5,566 nt of DNA from Actinomycetota bacterium (GCA_005793785.1 SXPW01000008.1:1-5566); one strand, 5' to 3'. Positions 1 to 5,537 are shown, counted from the stretch's first letter. Notes: generated by a model from the sequence alone, not told the origin. Program-made: numbers and translations.

Positions 1-68
1 CCGACCTCGTCGAGAAGATGCTGACTGGCTCTCCGCTTCGTATCCCGCAGCGAGAGGTGGTTGAATAG
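1..68 (+). CDS. 3' end of an unrecognised protein-coding gene (partial)
   Basis: The reading frame with codons beginning at base 3 is open from the window edge to a TAG at 66-68. It encodes a C-terminal tail of 21 residues that ends in RIPQREVVE. About 15 of 21 third codon positions are G or C, against about 7 of 20 in the competing open frame, so this is the more likely coding frame. The fragment is too short to assign to a family. It lies on the same strand as the three-gene cluster downstream, and 57 nt separate its stop from the next start, so it could be the preceding operon member or a separate unit. Confidence 0.55.
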   Translation, partial: DLVEKMLTGSPLRIPQREVVE

Positions 69-73
69 AGAGT

Positions 74-91
74 GGTGGTCACATGACCGCC
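74..91. promoter_or_regulatory. Near-palindrome upstream of the VOC gene, candidate operator
   Basis: GGTGGTCA and TGACCGCC flank a 2-nt centre (CA). Seven of eight positions pair and the eighth is T/G. The core GTCACATGAC (78-87) has the form GTCA-N2-TGAC, and its reverse complement occurs exactly at 2743-2752 upstream of the membrane protein gene. The element lies in the only non-coding gap ahead of the VOC/CoA-transferase/lyase cluster, 34 nt before the VOC start, which suits a repressor or activator site. No convincing -35/-10 pair is seen beside it. The regulatory role is inference. Confidence 0.35.
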
Positions 92-125
92 GATATTCGA
101 CAGTAAGCGCCACAAGGAGCCATAC

Positions 126-656
126 ATGACCACCTCTGCACCGGTTCGCCTGCATCACACGGCGTATCTCTCCAAGGACCTCGAAGCGACCCGCAAGTTT
201 TATGAGGATCTCGTAGGTCTTCCGTTGGTCGCCACGTGGTCGGAAACCGACGAACTTTTCGGAGCGCTGCGGGTGTACTGCCACTGCTTCTTCGGGATGC
301 CTGACGGGAGCGCACTTGCATTCTTCCAATTCGCCGACAAGAAGGATCAGGACCAGTTCGATCCACCACTGACGCCATCGCCGTTCCGCCACATCGCATT
401 GAACGTCACCAAGGATGCTCAAGACGCGATCTTTAAACGGCTGCAGGATGCCAAGTGGAAGCCGGAGGGTACCTACGTGCTCGAGCACGGCTACTGCCGT
501 TCGTTGTACACCGAGGATCCGAATGGCATGCTGCTTGAGTTCACCGCCGACGCACCCGGTGCCGACAAGATCAACGCCGATCGTCGCAAGGATGCACACG
601 CAACCCTCAAGCGATGGCTGGCCGGCGACCACACCAGCAACAACACGTATCGCTAG
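126..656 (+). CDS. VOC-superfamily metalloprotein (glyoxalase/extradiol dioxygenase fold)
   Basis: The 176-aa product has the paired beta-alpha-beta-beta-beta layout of the vicinal oxygen chelate fold. The first half (about residues 8-70) begins with HTAYLSKDLEATRKFYEDLVG, very close to the usual opening of VOC modules. The second half (about 86-141) holds HIALNV and then EDPNGMLLEF. The expected metal ligands are present as His11 (or His10), His89 and Glu138, the 2-His/1-Glu set of extradiol dioxygenases and glyoxalases. A hydrophilic tail (142-176) follows. The start is set by AAGGAG at 114-119, 6 nt before the ATG. The product could be a ring-cleaving dioxygenase, an epimerase or a lyase; the sequence does not decide. 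It is the first gene of a same-strand cluster with a CoA-transferase 63 nt downstream, which suggests it acts on or produces the acid that is activated next (inference). Confidence 0.88.
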   Translation: MTTSAPVRLHHTAYLSKDLEATRKFYEDLVGLPLVATWSETDELFGALRVYCHCFFGMPDGSALAFFQFADKKDQDQFDPPLTPSPFRHIALNVTKDAQDAIFKRLQDAKWKPEGTYVLEHGYCRSLYTEDPNGMLLEFTADAPGADKINADRRKDAHATLKRWLAGDHTSNNTYR

Positions 657-719
657 ATCATTCCTGACGATTCGCCTGTTGGCACTCGTCCCTTCACCCT
701 GCCGTCAATCGGAGCGAGC

Positions 720-1877
720 ATGAGCAACCCACGTCGCCCGCTGGACGGGCTCCTCGTCGCCGACTATTCGCGCGTACTCGCCGGCCCGTATTGCTCGATG
801 TTGCTCGCCGACATGGGCGCAACGGTCATCAAGGTGGAGGGTCCGGCAGGGGATGACACTCGCACGTGGGTACCCCCGGTCAAGGATGGCGTCGCCACGT
901 ACTACATGTCGATCAACCGGAACAAGAGATCGATCGTGCTCGACTACTCCAAGCCCGAGGACCGAGAGCTCGCCGTCGAACTAGCAAAACGTGCCGACAT
1001 CGCACTCGAAAACATGAAGCCCGGGGGGATGAAGAAGTTCGGCCTCGATTACGAGTCCTTGTCCAAGGTCAATCCGCGATTGATCTACCTGTCGATCAGT
1101 GGCTTTGGCACCAAGGACGGCGCGTGGTTGCCCGGTTACGACCTCGTGGTCCAAGCCGTTTCGGGCTTGATGAGCCTGACCGGCGAGCCCGATGGTCCGC
1201 CGTTTCGCGCGGGAATTTCGGTGTTCGATGTGATGACCGGTTTGCATGGCACCATCGGTGTGCTCGCTGCGCTCAACCAACGACAGGCGACGGGTCGGGG
1301 ACAACATGTCGAAGTGAATCTCCTCTCCTCGGCGATGTCGGGATTGGTGAATCAAACCGGAGCGTACGCGGCGGCTGGCGTCGTGCCGTTCCGGATGGGG
1401 AACGCCCACCCGTCGCTGTTTCCCTACGAGGCGATGCCCACCAAGGACAAGAACCTCATCATCGCCGCTGGAAACGACAAGCAGTTCCGTTTGCTGTGTG
1501 AGGTGTTGGGAATCGAGCATCTCGCCGACGATCCTCGCTTCCGCATCAATGCCGACCGTACGAAGAATCGTGAGGAGTTGCGTCCGCATCTGTTGGAGAA
1601 GCTGGGGGAGTGGAAGGCCGACGACCTCTTCGTTGCACTCAACAAGGTGGGCGTCCCGTGCGGGCCGATCAACTCGATCGGTGAGGGTGTAGAACTCGCC
1701 GAAAGACTCGGCCTACAACCGCGCGTGACGGTCGGGGAGGGGAGTCGAGCGGTGAATCTCATCCGACATCCCATCGATTTCAGTGATGCAACCATCAACT
1801 ACGAACTCCCACCGCCGATGCTCGGGGAGCATTCCGACGAGATTCGTCAATGGCTGATGAAGCCAGCCACGTCGTAG
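720..1877 (+). CDS. CaiB/BaiF family (family III) CoA-transferase
   Basis: Family III enzymes move CoA from an acyl-CoA donor to a free carboxylic acid through an aspartyl-CoA thioester, in the cytoplasm. The 385-aa product has the normal length and covers the whole fold. The N-terminal PLDGLLVADYSRVLAGPYCS block, LLADMGATVIKVE (28-40), the DDTR motif (45-48) and the NRNKRSIVLD segment (66-75) are typical of the family. The catalytic aspartate is predicted to be Asp170 in the FDVMTGLHG stretch, after GYDLVVQA and TGEPDGPP. The C-terminal part has the usual NADRTKNREEL and VPCGPINS blocks. The start is supported by GGAG at 711-714, 5 nt upstream. The acyl acceptor cannot be read from the sequence. 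The citryl-CoA lyase-like gene 25 nt downstream suggests a citrate- or citramalate-like hydroxy acid, which is inference. Confidence 0.95.
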   Translation: MSNPRRPLDGLLVADYSRVLAGPYCSMLLADMGATVIKVEGPAGDDTRTWVPPVKDGVATYYMSINRNKRSIVLDYSKPEDRELAVELAKRADIALENMKPGGMKKFGLDYESLSKVNPRLIYLSISGFGTKDGAWLPGYDLVVQAVSGLMSLTGEPDGPPFRAGISVFDVMTGLHGTIGVLAALNQRQATGRGQHVEVNLLSSAMSGLVNQTGAYAAAGVVPFRMGNAHPSLFPYEAMPTKDKNLIIAAGNDKQFRLLCEVLGIEHLADDPRFRINADRTKNREELRPHLLEKLGEWKADDLFVALNKVGVPCGPINSIGEGVELAERLGLQPRVTVGEGSRAVNLIRHPIDFSDATINYELPPPMLGEHSDEIRQWLMKPATS

Positions 1878-1891
1878 AACCAGGGGAGAGG

Positions 1892-1906
1892 ATGACCAAT
1901 CAATGA
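1892..1906 (+). other. Four-codon leader ORF overlapping the lyase start (ATGA)
   Basis: A purine-rich block GGGGAGAGG (1883-1891) runs straight into an ATG at 1892. That ATG opens a tiny frame (Met-Thr-Asn-Gln-stop) whose TGA at 1904-1906 overlaps the ATG (1903-1905) of the lyase gene. Seen from the lyase start, the best Shine-Dalgarno core (GGAG, 1885-1888) is 14 nt away, longer than usual. Seen from the short ORF it is only 3 nt away. Terminating ribosomes could restart at the overlapping ATG, which would be translational coupling. It could equally be a chance repeat of the ATGAC motif with no function. Confidence 0.3.
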
Positions 1907-2709
1907 CGAAGCAGACCTACACGACTGGCTTGGGAACATCGAACGCGGATTCGATCACGTTGCTCGGACACGATCTGGCATCGGAACTTCTCGGCAAGAC
2001 CTCTTTTGGGGAGCTGGCCTTTTGGCTCATCACCAAGAAGCGCCCTTCGAAGTCCGAGTTGGTCATGTTCGAGGCCGTGCTGACGGCACTTGCCGACCAC
2101 GGGTTCACCCCGACAGCCATCGCGGCACGACTCACGTACACGAGTGCACCGGATTCGTTACAGGGGGCGTTGGCCGCCGGACTACTTGGCGGTGGTTCGC
2201 GGTTCCTCGGTGTCACCGAGGACTGTGCGAAGTTCCTGGCCGACACGCTTCACGCCCACACATCGAAGGAACCGGGCGCTCGGCTGCCGACGAACGAGGT
2301 GGGGTGGGACGAACTCGCCGCGTCGGTGATGGCCGCCCGCAAGCAGGAAGGCAAGTTCGTGCCTGGACTGGGTCATCCCGTGCACAAGGTGCAGGATCCG
2401 CGAACGCCGGTGCTGTTCGCGTTGTCACGCGAACACGGAACGTACGGGCCCCACTTGGCCCTGTTCGAGGCATTCGGTCGAGTTGCCCCTCGAGTGTTGG
2501 GGAAGGCCCTGCCCCTGAACGGCGCGGGAGTATGCGGGGCCGTGCTGGCCGATCTCGGATTGCCGATGGGGGTGTTGCGCGGGGTCGCACTCCTCGCGCG
2601 TTGCGCCGGGCTGCTCGGACATTTGGTCGAAGAACAGACCGACCCAATTGGCATCGATGTGTACATGAACGTCGATCGCAACATCGACTACCAACCGCCG
2701 CCACGCTGA
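1903..2709 (+). CDS. Citryl-CoA lyase-like protein (citrate synthase superfamily)
   Basis: The 268-aa product matches the size of the stand-alone citryl-CoA lyase module, the C-terminal part of ATP-citrate lyase, and is far shorter than a typical citrate synthase of about 430 aa. Superfamily landmarks are the DHG turn (65-67) followed by TAIAARLTYTSAPDSLQGALAAGLL, a glycine-rich GGGSRF (96-101), PGLGHPVHK (154-162), Asp217 within GAVLADLGLP, and ARCAGLLGHLVEE (232-244) with Arg233 and His240. His158 and Asp217 are the likely catalytic pair. The LLGGGSRF stretch resembles the GDRFGGA segment of lyases more than the GPLHGGA of synthases. The expected reaction is cleavage of a citryl-CoA-type thioester into acetyl-CoA (or another acyl-CoA) and a 2-oxo acid, or the reverse. 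The gene follows the CoA-transferase by 25 nt, so that enzyme could supply its thioester substrate. Citramalyl-CoA or another 3-hydroxyacyl-CoA is possible instead of citryl-CoA. Confidence 0.85.
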   Translation: MTKQTYTTGLGTSNADSITLLGHDLASELLGKTSFGELAFWLITKKRPSKSELVMFEAVLTALADHGFTPTAIAARLTYTSAPDSLQGALAAGLLGGGSRFLGVTEDCAKFLADTLHAHTSKEPGARLPTNEVGWDELAASVMAARKQEGKFVPGLGHPVHKVQDPRTPVLFALSREHGTYGPHLALFEAFGRVAPRVLGKALPLNGAGVCGAVLADLGLPMGVLRGVALLARCAGLLGHLVEEQTDPIGIDVYMNVDRNIDYQPPPR

Positions 2710-2714
2710 ACCCC

Positions 2715-2729
2715 AACGGCCATGCCGTT
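2715..2729 (+). repeat. Small perfect hairpin just after the lyase gene
   Basis: AACGGC (2715-2720) and GCCGTT (2724-2729) pair perfectly around a CAT loop, five bases after the lyase stop codon. No run of T follows, so it does not look like a complete intrinsic terminator. It could protect the 3' end of the mRNA or help a Rho-dependent stop. Confidence 0.35.
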
Positions 2730-2742
2730 CTCGGCGTGGACC

Positions 2743-2786
2743 GTCATGTGACTATCACCACATGATGTACGCGAATTCGGTACTCT
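2743..2786 (+). promoter_or_regulatory. Inverted repeat and possible -10 upstream of the membrane protein gene
   Basis: TCATGTG (2744-2750) and CACATGA (2759-2765) form a perfect 7-bp inverted repeat with an 8-nt spacer. The left arm also sits within GTCATGTGAC (2743-2752), the exact reverse complement of the core of the element at 74-91. A TACTCT (2781-2786), fitting the actinobacterial TAnnnT -10 pattern, lies 15 nt after the right arm. The right arm would therefore cover the -35 position of that promoter, the layout expected for a repressor operator. No clear -35 hexamer is visible. The promoter call is weak; the inverted repeat itself is plain in the sequence. Confidence 0.4.
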
Positions 2787-2838
2787 CGTTCCCGAGCGAC
2801 ATCCGTCGTTCATTTCAACAACATAGGGGTAACTCCAC

Positions 2839-3399
2839 ATGGCATCACTTGCACCAAGCGCCTCACAGCGCTGGCACAACTGGGTAGCTGCACATCCGGT
2901 CGGCGGACTCGCCGTCATCGGTGTGATTGCAACCCAACTCGGAACGTACTTCGGGTACGTGTTTCCAGCGGTCGGCTTGCCGACGCTTCCATGGCCGATG
3001 TACAACGGCGCACTCGCGCTGGGTATCAACGGCCCGAGCTGGGGCAGCTACTTCAACGCGGACTTCACCATCGCCGGTACCAACGCAGGCTGGTTGTTCT
3101 TCTCGGGACAGGCGCTCCACTTCGTCAACGGCATCGTGTTCGCGATGTTGTTCGGCATCTTCGCCCATCACGCGATTCCGGTGAAGGGTCACGTGGCCAA
3201 GGGACTCGTGTACGGCGTGATCATGACGATCATCAGCGCCGGTTTGCTCGTTCCCTACGCCTACGTAGCCGAACAGGGTTACGGACTGTTCCTCTTCGAT
3301 GGTCCGGACGGTTGGAAGCTCCCCGCGGGCATCCTGATCTGGCACCTCATCTACGGATGGTTCATTGGCATGCTCTACCAGCCAAAGGACAACGCCTAA
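2839..3399 (+). CDS. Unrecognised multi-pass membrane protein
   Basis: The 186-aa product is not recognised as a named family. It has a short polar N-terminus (1-20) and then hydrophobic segments at about 21-45, 85-109, 121-143 and 163-180, so about four transmembrane helices are predicted. A less hydrophobic aromatic loop (46-84) lies between the first two. Several histidines lie in or near the membrane segments (His94, His110, His111, His118, His169), and the conserved-looking ends are GILIWHLIYGWFIGMLY and GWLFFSGQALHFVNG. AGGGG at 2825-2829, 9 nt before the ATG, supports the start. It appears to be a single-gene unit, with a candidate operator upstream and a strong terminator downstream. 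It converges with the heliorhodopsin operon. Histidine-mediated metal or heme binding is only a possibility. Confidence 0.85.
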   Translation: MASLAPSASQRWHNWVAAHPVGGLAVIGVIATQLGTYFGYVFPAVGLPTLPWPMYNGALALGINGPSWGSYFNADFTIAGTNAGWLFFSGQALHFVNGIVFAMLFGIFAHHAIPVKGHVAKGLVYGVIMTIISAGLLVPYAYVAEQGYGLFLFDGPDGWKLPAGILIWHLIYGWFIGMLYQPKDNA

Positions 3400-3405
3400 C
3401 GATTA

Positions 3406-3427
3406 CTGCGGGTCGCACGACCCGCGG
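3406..3427 (+). repeat. GC-rich hairpin after the membrane protein gene
   Basis: GCGGGTCG (3408-3415) and CGACCCGC (3418-3425) form an 8-bp perfect inverted repeat starting nine nt after the stop codon. A T/G and a C/G pair outside it extend the stem. The nominal loop is only CA, so the innermost G-C pair probably opens. No T-run follows. It probably acts as a 3' mRNA-stabilising stem, or as a pause element ahead of the terminator at 3458-3500. Confidence 0.45.
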
Positions 3428-3457
3428 AATGTAACGCGATGGGAACGTCGCGATGCG

Positions 3458-3500
3458 AGGACCCTGGTTCCACTTCGGTGGGCCAGGGTCCTTCGTTTTT
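3458..3500 (+). terminator. Strong intrinsic terminator with a UUCG-capped stem
   Basis: AGGACCCTGG (3458-3467) pairs perfectly over 10 bp with CCAGGGTCCT (3483-3492). Inside, CCAC (3470-3473) and GTGG (3478-3481) pair around a TTCG tetraloop, giving a long, very stable two-part stem. A T-rich tract (TTCGTTTTT, 3492-3500) follows on the + strand. It ends transcription of the membrane protein gene before it runs into the convergent - strand genes. On the - strand the stem is not followed by T residues, so it should be mainly one-directional. Confidence 0.88.
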
Positions 3501-3545
3501 CAGGGTGTCGCAGCGAGCACGTTGGTGCGACGAGCACAGTCGTCG

Positions 3546-4685
3546 TCAGCGGAAGAGTTTGGCCCCGGCACGTTTACAACCCTCGGCAAGGGAAGCCAGT
3601 TTGGCGAACACGACGTCGGGGTCGATGTTCTTGATACCGACGTGCACCGAGAAGCCGCAATCGACGCCGGCCATGAGTCGATCAGGTTCGACGACCGAAC
3701 CCCATTGCACGAGTCGCTGTGCTATCAAATCGGGGTGTTCGATGTAGTTCGACTGGGGTTCGATCACGCCGGGGCAGATGGTCTTGTGCGCGGGCACACC
3801 AAGTTCCTTCAGCACGTGCCACTCATGGGCGTGGCGCGGGTTGGCACCCTCGAACAGCACGGTTGGCGGCTTTGCCTTCCACACGATGTCGATGATGTCC
3901 GTGATGGCAACGTCGTGATTGTGGGGTCCGGGGTAGTTGCCCCAACACAGGTGCATCCGCAGTTGGTTCTCCGGAATGTTTCGTACCGCATGATTGAGCG
4001 CCTCCACGTTGAGTGCGATGGTCGAGCGGAACTCTTCGAGCGACAGGGCCGCGTATGCCGAGTGCCGACCCATCGCCAGATCCGGGCAGTCGAGTTGCAC
4101 GACGGCACCCGATTCGGCGATCGCCTCGTACTCGTAACGCATCGCCTCGGCGATGGCGAACACGTACTCCTCGTTCGTCTTGTAGTGCTGGTTGGCGAAG
4201 AAGATGGAGATCACGCCGGGCGATGCCGCACTCGTGAAAATCCGATCGTGTCCATGTCGCTTGGCCGCGGCCGATAGCCACTCCATGTCCCGCACCGCCG
4301 AGCGCTTGTCGGTGACCGTGATGTCGCTGGTGCAGGCCGGGGCATTTCGTTTCTGGCGGCCTGGATTCTCGTTGACGGCCTCGGCGCTGCGCGGATAGTC
4401 GACCAGGTCTTGGAAGTGGTAGTTGCGTACGCTCTCGCCGTTGAAGCCAGACAGGCGGTCCTTCACGTAGGTGGCATACGAGGGTTTGGTCATCTCGCCG
4501 TCATTGATGACGGTGATACCTGCTTCGACCTGCTTCTTCACGATGTCGTTGATGGCCGATTGGAATCGAGCCTCGAGCTTGGTTGGGTCGACGGGCACCC
4601 CGTCACCCAGGGCCCACATCGTCTTGATGAGGTCGTCCGGTCTGGGGAGACTTCCCGTGTGGGTGCTCGGTATGGTGCGCGCCAT
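3546..4685 (-). CDS. Single-barrel MetE-like (methionine synthase II family) zinc protein
   Basis: The 379-aa product belongs to the UROD/MetE-like barrel fold (cobalamin-independent methionine synthase II family), at about half the size of full MetE (about 750 aa). It opens with THTGSLPRP (8-16) and has INDGEMTKPSY (60-70) and QLDCPDLAM (197-205). The zinc set matches that of MetE: His245 and Cys247 (HLCWG), Glu279 (LFEGANPRH) and Cys343 (VDCGF). It probably activates a thiol on zinc for methyl or alkyl transfer. The acceptor could be homocysteine or another thiol; epoxyalkane:coenzyme M transferase is a relative of similar length, so calling it metE would go too far. The ATG at 4685 keeps the THTGS motif, but no Shine-Dalgarno precedes it (GGTTCTCCCC), which suggests translation coupled to the heliorhodopsin gene ending 18 nt upstream. 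Confidence 0.92.
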   Translation of the reverse strand: MARTIPSTHTGSLPRPDDLIKTMWALGDGVPVDPTKLEARFQSAINDIVKKQVEAGITVINDGEMTKPSYATYVKDRLSGFNGESVRNYHFQDLVDYPRSAEAVNENPGRQKRNAPACTSDITVTDKRSAVRDMEWLSAAAKRHGHDRIFTSAASPGVISIFFANQHYKTNEEYVFAIAEAMRYEYEAIAESGAVVQLDCPDLAMGRHSAYAALSLEEFRSTIALNVEALNHAVRNIPENQLRMHLCWGNYPGPHNHDVAITDIIDIVWKAKPPTVLFEGANPRHAHEWHVLKELGVPAHKTICPGVIEPQSNYIEHPDLIAQRLVQWGSVVEPDRLMAGVDCGFSVHVGIKNIDPDVVFAKLASLAEGCKRAGAKLFR

Positions 4686-4703
4686 GGGGAGAACCGTAGT
4701 GGT

Positions 4704-5468
4704 TCAGGCCGGTGGAATCAGCGCGCCGGTGAAGACCTGCCAGGCGAGGGCTGACTTGGCTACGAAACTCAGCACGATGTAGGTGCGTTCTCCGATCAGA
4801 TAGTCCGCGAACCTTCCCTTGGCGCGGTACTGCAGCCACTGCACGAGGGCAAAACAGTTGAAGAAGACGAAGAGCGAGATCACAATGCCGTAGACGAAGC
4901 CGGGCACGTCCGTGTTTGGTGGGCCCTTGGGCGAGAAGAGATTGATGACGACGGCAATCCACGGAACCGCACCGGCGATGCACCCGAACCAGAACGGCAG
5001 CATCTGGCCGTCCCCGGGGGTGGTGAAACGCTCTTGGAGCCAACCGAAGAGGATCATCGCCATGTTCACGCCGAAGACGGCGAGTAGTGCGACGAAGTCG
5101 GCGACGCCGTTCAGTTGCAGGATGAGCACGATCATGATCGACGACGACAACGAGTACTCCACCCAACGGAACACGTTGATGTGATTCGTAAGTCCCGCCG
5201 AATACCGAGGAAACGCGAGGGGAGAGGCGACGAGAAAGTGGAAGAACGCCGACAAGGCCATGAATCCCGCAACCATGAAGGAGATGTTGAGACTGAAGAG
5301 TTCGACGGGATCGGCGAAATTCCCCGTGCCGGGTGCCTCGGAAAGGTACGTCGCGCGAACCGGCAACGACACGTCGGTGGAGAGGAGGAGGATTGCTACG
5401 AACGACACCAGGTGGAGTACTCCGGCAGCGATGTTGAGGGTGCGAAGTCGAGAATGGCGTTGGTTCAT
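4704..5468 (-). CDS. HeR: Heliorhodopsin (retinal-binding seven-helix photoreceptor)
   Basis: The 254-aa product is almost the same length as the founding heliorhodopsin 48C12 and has seven hydrophobic segments at about 8-29, 57-81, 98-118, 122-143, 156-177, 188-212 and 228-251. Key residues fit that family with a shift of three to four positions. They are Lys238 for the retinal Schiff base (FVAKSALAWQ in TM7), Ser234 one turn before it, Glu104 as counterion (RWVEYSLSSS in TM3), His19 in TM1 and His77 in TM2. The long TM1-TM2 loop (30-56) is also typical. Heliorhodopsins sit inverted in the membrane, with the N-terminus inside, have slow photocycles and pump no ions, so a sensory or regulatory role is assumed. 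The ATG at 5468 is chosen because AGGTGG lies 2 nt upstream and the protein then starts as other heliorhodopsins do. A GTG at 5558 would add 30 polar residues. The gene heads an operon with a MetE-like gene. Confidence 0.96.
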   Translation of the reverse strand: MNQRHSRLRTLNIAAGVLHLVSFVAILLLSTDVSLPVRATYLSEAPGTGNFADPVELFSLNISFMVAGFMALSAFFHFLVASPLAFPRYSAGLTNHINVFRWVEYSLSSSIMIVLILQLNGVADFVALLAVFGVNMAMILFGWLQERFTTPGDGQMLPFWFGCIAGAVPWIAVVINLFSPKGPPNTDVPGFVYGIVISLFVFFNCFALVQWLQYRAKGRFADYLIGERTYIVLSFVAKSALAWQVFTGALIPPA

Positions 5469-5537
5469 ACCCACCTGTTTAGCCGTTCGCTTGTCGACAC
5501 CGCGGAAATCCTGAGAGGCTTTCGGTAGGGTCGGAAC

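Noticed and set aside
981..1589. - strand open frame of 202 aa inside the CoA-transferase gene
   Set aside because: It lies wholly inside a well-supported CaiB/BaiF gene, shows no family signature and is an effect of high GC content.
2022..2765. + strand open frame of 247 aa overlapping the lyase gene
   Set aside because: The composition is rich in Arg, Gly and Thr, typical of a frame-shifted GC-rich shadow. The frame at 1903-2709 carries the conserved superfamily motifs.
3435..3455. Direct repeat of CGCGATG, 14 bp apart
   Set aside because: Seven-base repeats of CpG-rich sequence are expected by chance at this composition. No third copy and no associated structure was seen.
3507..3531. Inverted repeat GTCGCA-N13-TGCGAC as a terminator for the MetE-like gene on the - strand
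   Set aside because: The arms are only 6 bp, the loop is long and no T-run follows in the - direction, so it cannot be supported as a terminator.
3453..4277. Long + strand open frame (274 aa) over the MetE-like gene
   Set aside because: It is the antisense shadow of the MetE-like gene, whose zinc motif and family blocks are clear on the - strand. The shadow protein has no recognisable domain and runs through the terminator stem.
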